From positions 868,001 through 932,000 of the forward strand of contig NZ_KI519455.1 in NCBI RefSeq assembly GCF_000482545.1: a stretch of 64,000 nucleotides of DNA. The letters are read 5' to 3'. Positions 20,556-28,990 of the stretch are shown here, piece by piece. The position numbers and the translations under genes are program-made. The first letter of the stretch is position 1. The number at the start of each line of letters is the position of its first letter. The notes under the pieces were generated by a model. It was not told the origin of the DNA. It searched no databases and worked only from the letters and a program-made list of their open reading frames with translations. Origin of the DNA: Arthrobacter sp. 35W (GTDB taxonomy: Bacteria > Actinomycetota > Actinomycetes > Actinomycetales > Micrococcaceae).

Positions 20556-21314
20556 CTACGCAAAACTTTCAATGCTGACACCGGCGGTGCGCAGGGCCGC
20601 GTTGACGGCCTCGGCCATGGCGACGGCACCGGGGGTGTCGCCGTGCAGGCAGATGCTCTCGGCAGCCACCTCGATGACGGTGCCGTCGATGGCCGTGACC
20701 GTCCCCTGGGTCACCATTTGAAGGACGTGGGCGACGACGGCGTCGGTGCTGTGCAGCACGGCGCCGGGTTCGCGGCGGGAGACAAGGGTGCCATCGGCGT
20801 TGTAGGCGCGGTCGGCAAAGGCCTCCGCGACGGTGCGCAGGCCGGCAGCCTGGGCGGCACGCTGGATTTCGGAACCGGGCAGCACCATCAGCGGCAGGGT
20901 GGGGTCAACGGCCAGAATGGCTTCGACAACCGCCTGGGCCTGGGCCTTGTGGTGGACGATGGTGTTGTAGAGGGCACCGTGGGGCTTCACGTACTTCACC
21001 GAGGTGCCGGCGGCGCGGGCCATGCCCTGCACGGCGCTGATCTGGTAGATCACGTCGTCGGTGAGTTCCTGCGGGTCCATATCGAGGAAGCGGCGGCCGA
21101 ATCCGGCCAGATCGCGGTAGCCGGGGTGGGCCCCGACGGTGGTGCCGGCTGCGGCGGCGGCGGCGCAGGTGGCGCGGATTCCAATGGGGTCCCCAGCGTG
21201 GAATCCACAGGCCACGTTGACGCTGGAGACCTGGCGGATGATGGCGGCGTCGTCGCCGAACGTCCAGTTGCCGAAGGACTCCCCGACGTCGCTGTTTAGA
21301 TCAATGGTGGGCAT
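20556..21314 (-). CDS. pxpA: 5-oxoprolinase subunit PxpA (LamB/YcsF family)
   Basis: 252 residues starting [15 protein letters not shown], with the family blocks [27 protein letters not shown], the hallmark KPHGALYN, and [11 protein letters not shown]. An upstream in-frame ATG exists, but 21314 matches family N-termini. It is the first gene of the pxpA-pxpBC-biotin carboxylase operon. A GntR-type dyad lies 54 bases upstream of the start, pointing to control by the GntR regulator 10 kb away. Confidence 0.95.
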   Translation of the reverse strand: MPTIDLNSDVGESFGNWTFGDDAAIIRQVSSVNVACGFHAGDPIGIRATCAAAAAAGTTVGAHPGYRDLAGFGRRFLDMDPQELTDDVIYQISAVQGMARAAGTSVKYVKPHGALYNTIVHHKAQAQAVVEAILAVDPTLPLMVLPGSEIQRAAQAAGLRTVAEAFADRAYNADGTLVSRREPGAVLHSTDAVVAHVLQMVTQGTVTAIDGTVIEVAAESICLHGDTPGAVAMAEAVNAALRTAGVSIESFA

Positions 21315-21368
21315 TGTGATCCCAGTCTCTAGGGGTGTGGTCACTCCAGAATGCCGCATTAATCCAAA

Positions 21369-21379
21369 TTGTTCAACAA
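21369..21379. promoter_or_regulatory. GntR/FadR-type operator (copy 2)
   Basis: TTGTTCAACAA, a perfect 11-base dyad, identical apart from its central base to the copy at 11135-11145. The following TCT is also shared, and both copies have the same orientation relative to their operons. It would overlap the pxpA promoter, a position suited to repression. Confidence 0.6.
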
Positions 21380-21505
21380 TCTTGAGGTATCAGTTTGCCT
21401 CTTGTTGGTTTTCCGGACCCCGACACAAGGGTCGGGCGGCCAGAGCCGGTCAGGGTTCTGGCCCCGATCCGGCGGCGGATCCACCCCGGAACCCGCCCAA
21501 CCCCT

Positions 21506-21567
21506 CATCTGTGTGACAGTTAACGCTGTTCTGAGGCCTCAGAACAGCGTTAACTGTCACACAGATG
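21506..21567. terminator. 62-bp perfect palindrome at the 3' end of the thioesterase gene
   Basis: The arms 21506-21536 and 21537-21567 are exact reverse complements without any loop (31 bp each; centre CTGAGG/CCTCAG). It begins one base after the thioesterase stop in the direction of transcription. There is no U-tract. It probably terminates transcription before the pxp promoter region, but such a long uninterrupted palindrome is unusual (see findings). Confidence 0.7.
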
Positions 21568-21568
21568 G

Positions 21569-22114
21569 TTAGATCCAGGCGTGCGGGGCGGGGCGGCGGG
21601 AGCCGGGCAGGGCGTTGGCCTCGCGCCAGCCGTGGATCCACTCCGGCAGAATGAGGTCCGACGGCGGCTGGCCAATTTCGGCGAAGATCTCCTCGTTGCT
21701 GATGGGCCCCTTTTTACCCACCAGGCGTGCGGCGATGTAGGCGCGGGCGTAGATCTCGCCGCCGGCCACCATGCGCTGCTCGAAGTACATGGCCTTCTCA
21801 TCGAAGCCGAGGACCTTGGATTCGATGGTGTAGCGCTGGCCCAGTTTCAGTGACTTCCTGAAGGCGATGGTCTCCGCGTTCACCACGGGATTCCAGCCCT
21901 TGCGCCGGGCCACCTTCCAGGCCCCCGAACGCACCAGCAGGTCGAAGCGACCCAGGTCCATCAGCGAGAAATACATGCCGTTGTTGATATGCATATTGAT
22001 GTCGACATCCGTGAAAAGTACGCGCATCGGCATGGACGAGGCGTCCCACATGGTCAGCCGGGACTGCCGGCTGGACGTGAAGAGGTGCCAGAGGGTGCGG
22101 AGAAGGAGGTGCAT
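21569..22114 (-). CDS. Acyl-CoA thioesterase, hotdog fold (4HBT_2 / THEM6-like)
   Basis: 181 residues with a single hotdog domain; the signature DVDINMHINNGMYFSLMDLGRFD is followed by typical strands (YTIESKVLGFDEKAMYFEQRM). It would hydrolyse acyl-CoA thioesters; the chain specificity is not visible. Start ATG six bases after TAGCAT, probably leaderless. It is divergent from the S10 peptidase and monocistronic, ending at the 62-bp palindrome. Confidence 0.87.
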   Translation of the reverse strand: MHLLLRTLWHLFTSSRQSRLTMWDASSMPMRVLFTDVDINMHINNGMYFSLMDLGRFDLLVRSGAWKVARRKGWNPVVNAETIAFRKSLKLGQRYTIESKVLGFDEKAMYFEQRMVAGGEIYARAYIAARLVGKKGPISNEEIFAEIGQPPSDLILPEWIHGWREANALPGSRRPAPHAWI

Positions 22115-22190
22115 GGCCCCATGCTACCCACCAGTAACTTATGTACGGAAGTGCCGCACGGGCCCGCCCGGCAGCCGGTAGGCTCACTCC

Positions 22191-23681
22191 ATGCCCCACG
22201 ACCACAGCAAAGACGCCCCCGCCGCCGCACACCCCGCCGACACCGCCGCAGATGCGCCGGCAAGCGATGACTTCGCCACCCGCTCCCACGCCCTCCCTTC
22301 CGGACTGCGCTACACCAGCACCGCCGGACGTCTGGTGCTGCGCCAGGAGGAGACGAAGGACGGAAAGACCAAGGGTTTCAAGCCCAAGGCGGAGATCTTC
22401 GTGGTCAGCTACGTCAAGGAGGACGACGGCGCCCCGGCGGCAGATGCCACCCCCCGCCCCATCGTGTTCGCCTTCAATGGCGGCCCCGGCTCCTCCAGCG
22501 TCTGGCTGCACATGGGGCTGCTCGGCCCGCGCCGGGTGGACAGCGGCGACGTCGGCACGCTCACCCCGGCCCCGTTCGCCGTCGTCGACAATCCGCAGAC
22601 CATCCTGGAGCACGCGGATCTGGTGCTGATCGACCCGGTGAACACTGGATTCTCGCGCGTGGTGGACGGTGGCGCGGCGGATGAGTTCCACGCCTTCATC
22701 GAGGACCGGGACCTGGTGGCCGAGGTGATCCGGCTCTGGACCACCCGCAACAACCGCTGGCTCAGCCCCAAATATCTGGTGGGTGAGAGCTACGGGACGC
22801 TGCGCGCAGTGGCCGTGGCCGGGCGGCTCTTCGACGCCTACGGCATGGCCGTGAATGGCCTCGGGTTGATCTCCACGGTGCTGAACCTGTCGACGCTGGA
22901 TTTCCAGCCGGGCAGCGACACCCCCTACGCACTGCACATCCCCACCTACGCCGCGATTGCCCACTTCCACGGCCGCCACCCGGGCCGGGAACTGGAGGAT
23001 GTGCTGCGCGAGGCCGAGGAGTTTGCCGCCCGCGGCTTCGGCTACGCGCTGACCGCCGGTGCCCGGCTCAGCGCCGAGGAGTTCGACGACGTCGTCCGCC
23101 GCCTGGCCGCGATCACCACCCTGGGCGAGGACTTCATCCGGCGCGCCAATCTGCGCTGGGACTACTCGGAGTTCTCTGCGGAGCTGCTGCGCGCCGAGGG
23201 GTTGACGGTGGGCCGGATCGATGGCCGGTTCACGCAGCGGCACCTGCGCGGCCACGCCTCCGTCAACTGGGACGATCCCTCGATGGCGGCCATCACCGGC
23301 CCCTATTCCGCCGCGATCAACCACTATGTGCGCGCCGAACTCGGCTACGAAAACGACCTCCCCTATGAGATCCTCACGGCCCGTGTGCACCCGTGGAGCT
23401 ACAAGACCTTTGAGGGTGCGCCGGTGGATGTCACGGGTGATCTGGAGCGGCTGCTCAACTACAACCCGGCCCTGCGCGTGCACGTGGACTACGGCTACCA
23501 CGACGGCGCCACGCCCCACTTTGCCGCGGAGTACGTCTGGGCGCACCTGAACATTTCAGACGATGCGAGGGCCCGGTTCAGCCACCACTACCACCAGGCC
23601 GGACACATGATGTACCTGAAGGACAAGTGCCGGGCGGACCAGCTGGCCGCGCTGGCGGCGTTCGTCACTCACGGTGGTTGA
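22191..23681 (+). CDS. S10-family serine carboxypeptidase-like peptidase
   Basis: 496 residues. The oxyanion block FAFNGGPGSSSVWLHMG, the nucleophile S200 in VGESYGT, D438 in GYHDGAT and H472 in AGHMMY make up the Ser-Asp-His triad of peptidase family S10. No signal peptide is visible, so it looks cytoplasmic, unlike eukaryotic carboxypeptidases. The start lies six bases after TAGGCT (leaderless-type promoter). Confidence 0.93.
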   Translation: MPHDHSKDAPAAAHPADTAADAPASDDFATRSHALPSGLRYTSTAGRLVLRQEETKDGKTKGFKPKAEIFVVSYVKEDDGAPAADATPRPIVFAFNGGPGSSSVWLHMGLLGPRRVDSGDVGTLTPAPFAVVDNPQTILEHADLVLIDPVNTGFSRVVDGGAADEFHAFIEDRDLVAEVIRLWTTRNNRWLSPKYLVGESYGTLRAVAVAGRLFDAYGMAVNGLGLISTVLNLSTLDFQPGSDTPYALHIPTYAAIAHFHGRHPGRELEDVLREAEEFAARGFGYALTAGARLSAEEFDDVVRRLAAITTLGEDFIRRANLRWDYSEFSAELLRAEGLTVGRIDGRFTQRHLRGHASVNWDDPSMAAITGPYSAAINHYVRAELGYENDLPYEILTARVHPWSYKTFEGAPVDVTGDLERLLNYNPALRVHVDYGYHDGATPHFAAEYVWAHLNISDDARARFSHHYHQAGHMMYLKDKCRADQLAALAAFVTHGG

Positions 23682-23698
23682 GCCCGTCGAAACCACCG
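23672..23698. repeat. GGTTGAGCC(T/C)GTCGA-type intergenic hairpin
   Basis: CGGTGGTT-GAGCCCGTCGA-AACCACCG: eight-base arms overlapping the S10 peptidase stop codon and facing the convergent DUF456 gene, so it can serve as a terminator. A degenerate relative (GTGGCCGAGCCTGTCGAGACC) lies at 13428-13448 after the DUF2252 gene. Elements of this sequence are familiar as dispersed repeats in Micrococcaceae and related genomes. Confidence 0.6.
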
Positions 23699-23704
23699 GT
23701 CGGG

Positions 23705-24205
23705 TCAGCGGCCGGCGAAGTGGAACCAGACGCCGGCCGCCCAGGTCCCCGCGGCCAATGAGGCGAAGCCGAACTCCACCAGAATGCCCAACCCCGTTGC
23801 CTTCAGGGCGGCGCCGCTGGAGGCCAGGGCCGGTTTGAACTGGCGGTGCCGTTCCAGTTCACTGAGGAAGAGCCCGACGGCGAACCCCAGCAGGAGCCCC
23901 ACCACCGGGACCACGAAGAAGCCGACGATGCCCAGCACCAGGGCGGCGATGATGGAGCGGCCCGGGATCTGGCGCGCCTTCATGGTCCGCCCGGTCAGGA
24001 CGGCGCTGGAGAGCATCCCGGCGGCCACAAAGGCCGCGCCGATGCCGAACACCACCCAGCCCACCGGCTGGCCGATCACGATGGCCCAGACCAGCAGGCT
24101 GAGTCCGATCAGGATGCTGCCCGGCAGCACCGGCACGATGACGCCGGTGGCGCCGACAGCGATCGCCAGGCCGCAGACAATGGTCCAGATGAGCTGGGCG
24201 TCCAT
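23705..24205 (-). CDS. DUF456 family membrane protein
   Basis: 166 residues with about five hydrophobic helices and two Gly-rich repeats (PVLPGSILIGLSLLVWA and the later LGIVGFFVVPVVGLLLGFAVG), typical of the small membrane family DUF456. The function is unknown. Its ATG immediately follows the heme oxygenase stop (TAGATG), so the two are translationally coupled and share the upstream iron box. Confidence 0.85.
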   Translation of the reverse strand: MDAQLIWTIVCGLAIAVGATGVIVPVLPGSILIGLSLLVWAIVIGQPVGWVVFGIGAAFVAAGMLSSAVLTGRTMKARQIPGRSIIAALVLGIVGFFVVPVVGLLLGFAVGLFLSELERHRQFKPALASSGAALKATGLGILVEFGFASLAAGTWAAGVWFHFAGR

Positions 24206-24874
24206 CTAGGCCCGCACGGCGGGGGCGCCCAGCAGGGTGCCCAGGTCCACGAACACGGCGCGGTTCAGCTCGAAGGAATCCGCGGCGTAGGCCAGGATGG
24301 CGTCCTTCTGGGTGCGGGTGAAATCGGCGCCGTCCAGGCGTTCGCGGTAGGCGTCCTTGTACGGCTTTGTCTTCTCGATCGCCGCGAAGTGGTAGAAGTT
24401 CAGGCCCTCGGCGGGGATGCCGTAGTGGCGCTGCACCAGGGAGGCGATGATCTGGCCGCCGGAGAGGTCGCCCATGTAGCGGACGTAGTGGTGGGCGAGG
24501 ATGAACTCCGCGGATTCGCGGCCCAGCGTGTCCAGCAGTTCGGCGTAGGCCACCGTGGCCGGGGCGATGGCAATCCGGCCGCCGGCCAGCTGGGCCTCCC
24601 AATCGGCGCCGTAGTGGAACGCCATGTCGGCCTCGAGGGCTGCGACACGGTCCAGCTTGGCATCGATGAAGCCGCCCAGCTGGGGGTGGTCCACATGTGC
24701 CGTCTGGGCCTTTTCCAAGGCCCGGTAGATCACCAGGCTCTGGGCCAGCAGGCTGGCCAAGGCGGCGGCGTCGCGCTTTCCACCCATCAGCTCGGCCACG
24801 AAGGTGGCCTCCTCCGCGCGGGAGTGGGCGGCGGCGGTGTGGGACTTCAGTTCTTCAGACAGTGGTGCAGACAC
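24206..24874 (-). CDS. Biliverdin-producing heme oxygenase
   Basis: About 222 residues. The proximal heme ligand is in TAAAHSRAE near residue 17, and the distal-helix signature is HHYVRYMGDLSGGQ. The enzyme opens heme to biliverdin, CO and Fe2+, freeing iron from imported heme. I chose GTG 24874 because AGGAG lies at the right distance; GTG 24880 would add two residues. The promoter carries a DtxR/IdeR-like box, so expression is probably induced by iron shortage. No heme importer genes are adjacent. Confidence 0.94.
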   Translation of the reverse strand: MSAPLSEELKSHTAAAHSRAEEATFVAELMGGKRDAAALASLLAQSLVIYRALEKAQTAHVDHPQLGGFIDAKLDRVAALEADMAFHYGADWEAQLAGGRIAIAPATVAYAELLDTLGRESAEFILAHHYVRYMGDLSGGQIIASLVQRHYGIPAEGLNFYHFAAIEKTKPYKDAYRERLDGADFTRTQKDAILAYAADSFELNRAVFVDLGTLLGAPAVRA

Positions 24875-24886
24875 GGGCACTCCTAG

Positions 24887-24910
24887 TTAGGCAAGGTTTC
24901 CCTTACCTAA
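24887..24910. promoter_or_regulatory. DtxR/IdeR-like iron box upstream of heme oxygenase
   Basis: TTAGGCAAGG-TTTC-CCTTACCTAA: ten-base arms with one mismatch, closely resembling the TTAGGTTAGGCTAACCTAA iron-box class but with a slightly longer spacer. It lies 12 bases upstream of the heme oxygenase start, overlapping the promoter, as expected for repression by an iron-loaded DtxR-type regulator. Confidence 0.65.
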
Positions 24911-24972
24911 TCAGGGTTGGTGACACCGTGTCAACATATTTCCCATCTTAGCGACAATGTGTCAGCGATGTC

Positions 24973-26256
24973 TCAATCAACGCCCCGGATTTTGACGACA
25001 AACACGGCCCCCAGCAGTCCAATGACGGCCGCCACGACGTAGAGCGTCACATAGCCGCCCAGCGAATAGACCAGCGGAAACGCGATGACCGGGGCGATCA
25101 CCTGGGGCAGCGAGTTGGCCACGTTGATGACGCCCAGGTCCTTGCCCCGGCTCAGGGCCGAGGGCAGCACCTGGGTCAGCAGGGCAAAGTCCACGGCCAG
25201 GTAGGCGCCGTAGCCCACACCCAGCACGGCGGCACCCACCAGCGCACCCGCCCAGGTGGGGAAGAAGGCCAGAATGAGGGCCGCGAGTGCAATGATCACC
25301 GAGGATCCGATGACGAAGGGCTTGCGCCGCCCCACCCGGTCCGTCCAGCGCCCGCCGATCACGGAGGTGATGAGGGTCATGATGGCGTAGATGCCCGTCA
25401 GAATCAGGACTCCCAGCTCCGGACTGTCGTACCCCACGGCGTCGCGGAGGAAGAACAACAGGTACAGCGTCACCAGGTGGTTGCCCACATTCACCAGGAA
25501 GCGGGTGATCCAGGCCCAGCCGAAGTCCGGGTACTTCCGCGGCGAGACCCAGAAGCCGGTGAAGAAGGCATGCCAGCTGAAGGCCGGCCGGAGTGCCGGG
25601 TCGAGGCGCTGGTCCTCGCCGACAAAGAGGTAGTAGAGGACGCCCAGCAGCAGAACGGCCGCGCACACGGCGTAGCCAGGGACGAAGTTGGTGCCCACGG
25701 CGGCGGCAATGGCCGCTCCCACGAGGATGCCCAGCACCGTGCCCATCGAGGCCATGCCGCCGATGGTGCCGCGCTGGCGGATGGGCACCCGGTCCGGGAC
25801 GGCGGCGGTGATGGCGGCCAGCGCCCCATTGCAGCCCAGCTGCACAACGCACCACAGGGCCGCCATGGCCGCCACAGTGGGCGCCACGGCCAGGCCCAGC
25901 AGGCCGATGACGCCCAGGATGGCGCCCAAGAGGACCCAGGGAATGCGGCGGCCAAAGCGGGAGGTGGTGCGGTCGGAGAAGGTCCCGAACAGCGGGTTGG
26001 CCACCAGGGAGACGGCGGCCCCGCAGCCGGTGACCAGGGCCAGGATGCCTTCCTTGTTGGCCTCGTCCATCGCGATGGCCTGCTGGCCCAGCAGCACCTG
26101 GATGGGGCCGAAGAAGGCGGCGTTGATGCCGACGTTGACCAGCACGACGGCGGTGGTCCAGCGGGCCCGGACGTTCACCTGGGGCTCGTCCAACGCCGTG
26201 GGAACGTTGGCGTACTTTTCTGCGCCGGCTCCTGTCGGTTGCGCTTCCAATGCCAC
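24973..26256 (-). CDS. MFS transporter (GPH-like sugar/cation symporter type)
   Basis: 427 residues with 12 predicted hydrophobic helices. The loop 2-3 motif FGTFSDRTTSRFGRRIPW and its counterpart IGGRWTDRVGRRKPFVIG mark an MFS permease of the GPH/MFS_2 type. Substrate unknown; homologues import sugars or glycosides. The start codon is GTG at 26256, behind a GGGGGA stretch. Nothing nearby in the operon reveals the substrate. Confidence 0.88.
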   Translation of the reverse strand: MALEAQPTGAGAEKYANVPTALDEPQVNVRARWTTAVVLVNVGINAAFFGPIQVLLGQQAIAMDEANKEGILALVTGCGAAVSLVANPLFGTFSDRTTSRFGRRIPWVLLGAILGVIGLLGLAVAPTVAAMAALWCVVQLGCNGALAAITAAVPDRVPIRQRGTIGGMASMGTVLGILVGAAIAAAVGTNFVPGYAVCAAVLLLGVLYYLFVGEDQRLDPALRPAFSWHAFFTGFWVSPRKYPDFGWAWITRFLVNVGNHLVTLYLLFFLRDAVGYDSPELGVLILTGIYAIMTLITSVIGGRWTDRVGRRKPFVIGSSVIIALAALILAFFPTWAGALVGAAVLGVGYGAYLAVDFALLTQVLPSALSRGKDLGVINVANSLPQVIAPVIAFPLVYSLGGYVTLYVVAAVIGLLGAVFVVKIRGVD

Positions 26257-26435
26257 GTCTCCCCCTCGAATCCAGCGCCGCCACCGGGCGCCCAGAACGC
26301 CAGAATATCTGTCCGGAGCCCATTCGGCCCTGCCGGATGAAGGAATTGTGGACGGCCGAGGCGTCGCCGTCGGCCATGGAGCGTAGCCTAGGACTGAAAT
26401 TGCAGGATCCCATTGCGCCCCTTGGAGCCCCCGCC

Positions 26436-28139
26436 ATGTCCAACCGAACCAACGCCGCCAACAAGGCAGGGGCCGTCCGGCGTTCCGGCCGGCCCGCTCC
26501 CGGACCCGCCGCCGGTGCGGACGGCGCTCCGTTCACCCACCGCCAGATCATGACGGTCCTGGTGGGTCTGCTGCTGGGCATGTTCCTGGCCTCCCTGGAC
26601 CAGACCATCGTTTCCAGCTCGATCTATACGATCGCCAACGATCTCAACGGCCTGTCCCTGCAGGCCTGGGCCACCACCGCCTACCTGGTCACCTCCACCG
26701 TCAGCACTCCGCTCTACGGCAAGCTCTCGGACATCTTTGGCCGCCGCCCGCTGTATCTGACGGCCATCACCATCTTTCTGGCGGGGTCCATCTACGCCGG
26801 CAGCGTGCACAGCATGGGCGAGCTCGCCGTCGCCCGCGGCATCCAGGGCCTGGGCGCCGGCGGCCTGATGGCGCTGGGCCTGGCCATCATCGGGGACATC
26901 GTTCCGCTCAAGGACCGCGGCAAGTACCAGGGCTACTTCATGTCCGTCTTTGGCGTCAGCTCGGTGCTGGGGCCGGTGGTGGGTGGGTTCTTTGCCGGCA
27001 GCGGCGAAATCCTGGGCATCACCGGCTGGCGCTGGGTGTTCCTGGTCAACATTCCCATCGCCCTGGCCGCGCTGGCCGTGGTGTGGATCTTCCTGCACCT
27101 GCCCGCCAAGCACGTGCGGCAGAAGATCGACTACTACGGCGCCGCCGCCATCACCCTTGCCCTGGTGCCGCTGCTGATCGTGGCCGAGCAGGGCCGCATC
27201 TGGGGCTGGACGTCCTTCGAATCCTTCCTCTGCTACGGCCTGGGCGTTGCGGGCATCGTGCTGTTCCTCCTTGCGGAAAAGCGCGCGGGCGATTCGGCGC
27301 TGATTCCGCTGCGCTTCTTCAGGATCCCCGCGTTCGGCATTTCCGCGCTGCTGAACTTCATCATCGGCATCGGCATGTTCGGCGCCATCGCGATGATTCC
27401 CATGTACCTGCAGCTGGTCAAGGGGCTGACCCCCACGGAGGCCGGCCTGCTGATGATCACCTTCACCGTAGGCATCCTGATCGGCTCCATCTCCAGCGGC
27501 CAGGCCATCTCCCGCACCGGCATCTACCGGATCTTCCCCATCCTGGGAACCTTCGTCCTCGCGGTTTCCTCGCTGGCGATGGGGCTGAGCCTGGGCGTGG
27601 ACACCTCGCTGCTGGTGCCCGGCGGCGTCACTGTGGCCTTTGGCCTGGGCCTGGGGTTCTGCATGCAGCCCCTCACCCTGTCCATGCAGATGGCCGTCCC
27701 GCCCAAGGACATGGGGGTGGGGACGTCGACGGCGGCCTTCTTCCGCTCGATGGGCGGCACGGTGGGCACGGCGGTGTTCATCTCGATGCTCTTTGCCAAT
27801 GCCGCGGACAAGATCGGCTCGGCCATGACCGCGGCCGCCAAGGACCCCGCCTACCTTGCCGTGCTGAAAGATCCCGCGGTGGCCAAGGATCCCGCCAATG
27901 CCAAGCTCTTTGATTTCTTCAAGAACGGCGCCAACCAGGATTCCCTCAACGACACCAGCTGGCTCCACCACGCCAATGAGACCCTCACCCGGCCGATCCG
28001 CGAGGGATTTGCCGAGTCCATCGACATCGTCATGCTGACGGCTGCAGTCCTGGTGGCCGCGGCGTTCGCGATCAGCTTCCTGCTGCCCAAGGGCCGGCTG
28101 GTGGACTCCCGGGAGATGCCGGCAGCCCTGCCCGAATAG
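26436..28139 (+). CDS. MDR-family MFS efflux transporter (EmrB/QacA type, 14 TMS)
   Basis: 567 residues; 14 hydrophobic segments beginning TVLVGLLLGMFLASLDQTIV (motif D1) with motif A GKLSDIFGRRPLYL and motif C-like SSVLGPVVGGFFAG. A large extracytoplasmic loop (AKDPAYLAVLKDPAVAKDP) near residue 490 is typical of the family. It is a drug:H+ antiporter, substrate unknown. The start was chosen at ATG 26436; the frame is open upstream. TAGCCT at 26384-26389 may be the -10. It is followed after 11 bases by the SDR gene, a likely two-gene operon. Confidence 0.9.
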   Translation: MSNRTNAANKAGAVRRSGRPAPGPAAGADGAPFTHRQIMTVLVGLLLGMFLASLDQTIVSSSIYTIANDLNGLSLQAWATTAYLVTSTVSTPLYGKLSDIFGRRPLYLTAITIFLAGSIYAGSVHSMGELAVARGIQGLGAGGLMALGLAIIGDIVPLKDRGKYQGYFMSVFGVSSVLGPVVGGFFAGSGEILGITGWRWVFLVNIPIALAALAVVWIFLHLPAKHVRQKIDYYGAAAITLALVPLLIVAEQGRIWGWTSFESFLCYGLGVAGIVLFLLAEKRAGDSALIPLRFFRIPAFGISALLNFIIGIGMFGAIAMIPMYLQLVKGLTPTEAGLLMITFTVGILIGSISSGQAISRTGIYRIFPILGTFVLAVSSLAMGLSLGVDTSLLVPGGVTVAFGLGLGFCMQPLTLSMQMAVPPKDMGVGTSTAAFFRSMGGTVGTAVFISMLFANAADKIGSAMTAAAKDPAYLAVLKDPAVAKDPANAKLFDFFKNGANQDSLNDTSWLHHANETLTRPIREGFAESIDIVMLTAAVLVAAAFAISFLLPKGRLVDSREMPAALPE

Positions 28140-28150
28140 GAGATACACAC

Positions 28151-28990
28151 ATGACAAACATTGCACTGGTCACCGGCACCTCCTCGGGCATGGGTCTGCA
28201 TGCCGCCGTCGAGCTCGCCCGCAGGGGATTCACGGTGGTTGCGACGATGCGCGACGTCGGGCGCGCCCAGCCGCTGCGCGATGCAGCGGCTGAGGCGGGC
28301 GTCACCGTCGAGGTCCGCGCGCTCGACGTCGTCGACCACGCGGCAGCGGCACGGGTGGTCGAGGGGATCATTGCCGATTTCGGCGGCATCGACGTGCTGG
28401 TGAACAACGCCGGCCGCGGCTGCGTGGGTACGGCAGAGCAGCTGGACATGCAGCAGGTGCGCGACCAGCTCGACGTCAACTACCTCGCCCCGGTCAACCT
28501 TGCCAAGCTGGTTCTGCCCGGCATGCGTGAACGCGGCAGCGGAAGGATCCTGACGGTCACCAGCGTCGGCGGGGTGGTGGGCCAGCCGTTCGCCGATGCC
28601 TATTGCGGGGCGAAGTTCGCCGTCGAGGGGTTCATGCAGTCGCTCGCCGTCGTGGCCGAGCGCTTTGGCGTTCTGGTCAGTGTCGTCGAACCCGCGGCGG
28701 TGTCCAGCTCGTTTGTCGGCAATGTCGACCGCCCCGACGACGGCGGACCCTACTCCGAGCTGTTCGATGCCTACGTTTCCCGCACCTCGGGGGCGTTCGC
28801 GAACGCGCAGACTCCCGAGTCCGCCGGTGCGGCCATCGCCGATGCTGCGACAGCCGAGGAGTACCGGTTCCGCTGGCAGACCTCGGACGGCGCGGCTGCC
28901 TTCATCGGCACTTCGCTGGCCGATGTGGACGGCAGCCGGGTGCTCGGGTTCACCCGCCCGTGGATTGCCTCGGACCAGGCACCCGCCTAA
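28151..28990 (+). CDS. SDR-family oxidoreductase
   Basis: 279-residue classical short-chain dehydrogenase. The nucleotide-binding GTSSGMG is at residues 9-15, followed by the NNAG motif and the active-site YCGAK (Y and K) with an upstream Ser in TVTSVGG. NADP preference is possible from the following Arg (ATMRD) but uncertain. Co-transcribed with the MDR transporter. Its stop codon overlaps that of the convergent Gfo/Idh gene within CTAA. Confidence 0.9.
   Translation: MTNIALVTGTSSGMGLHAAVELARRGFTVVATMRDVGRAQPLRDAAAEAGVTVEVRALDVVDHAAAARVVEGIIADFGGIDVLVNNAGRGCVGTAEQLDMQQVRDQLDVNYLAPVNLAKLVLPGMRERGSGRILTVTSVGGVVGQPFADAYCGAKFAVEGFMQSLAVVAERFGVLVSVVEPAAVSSSFVGNVDRPDDGGPYSELFDAYVSRTSGAFANAQTPESAGAAIADAATAEEYRFRWQTSDGAAAFIGTSLADVDGSRVLGFTRPWIASDQAPA

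Noticed and set aside
21798-23546. 582-residue minus-strand ORF opposite the S10 peptidase
   Set aside because: The complementary strand encodes a protein with a complete Ser-Asp-His triad; the minus frame has no recognisable motif.
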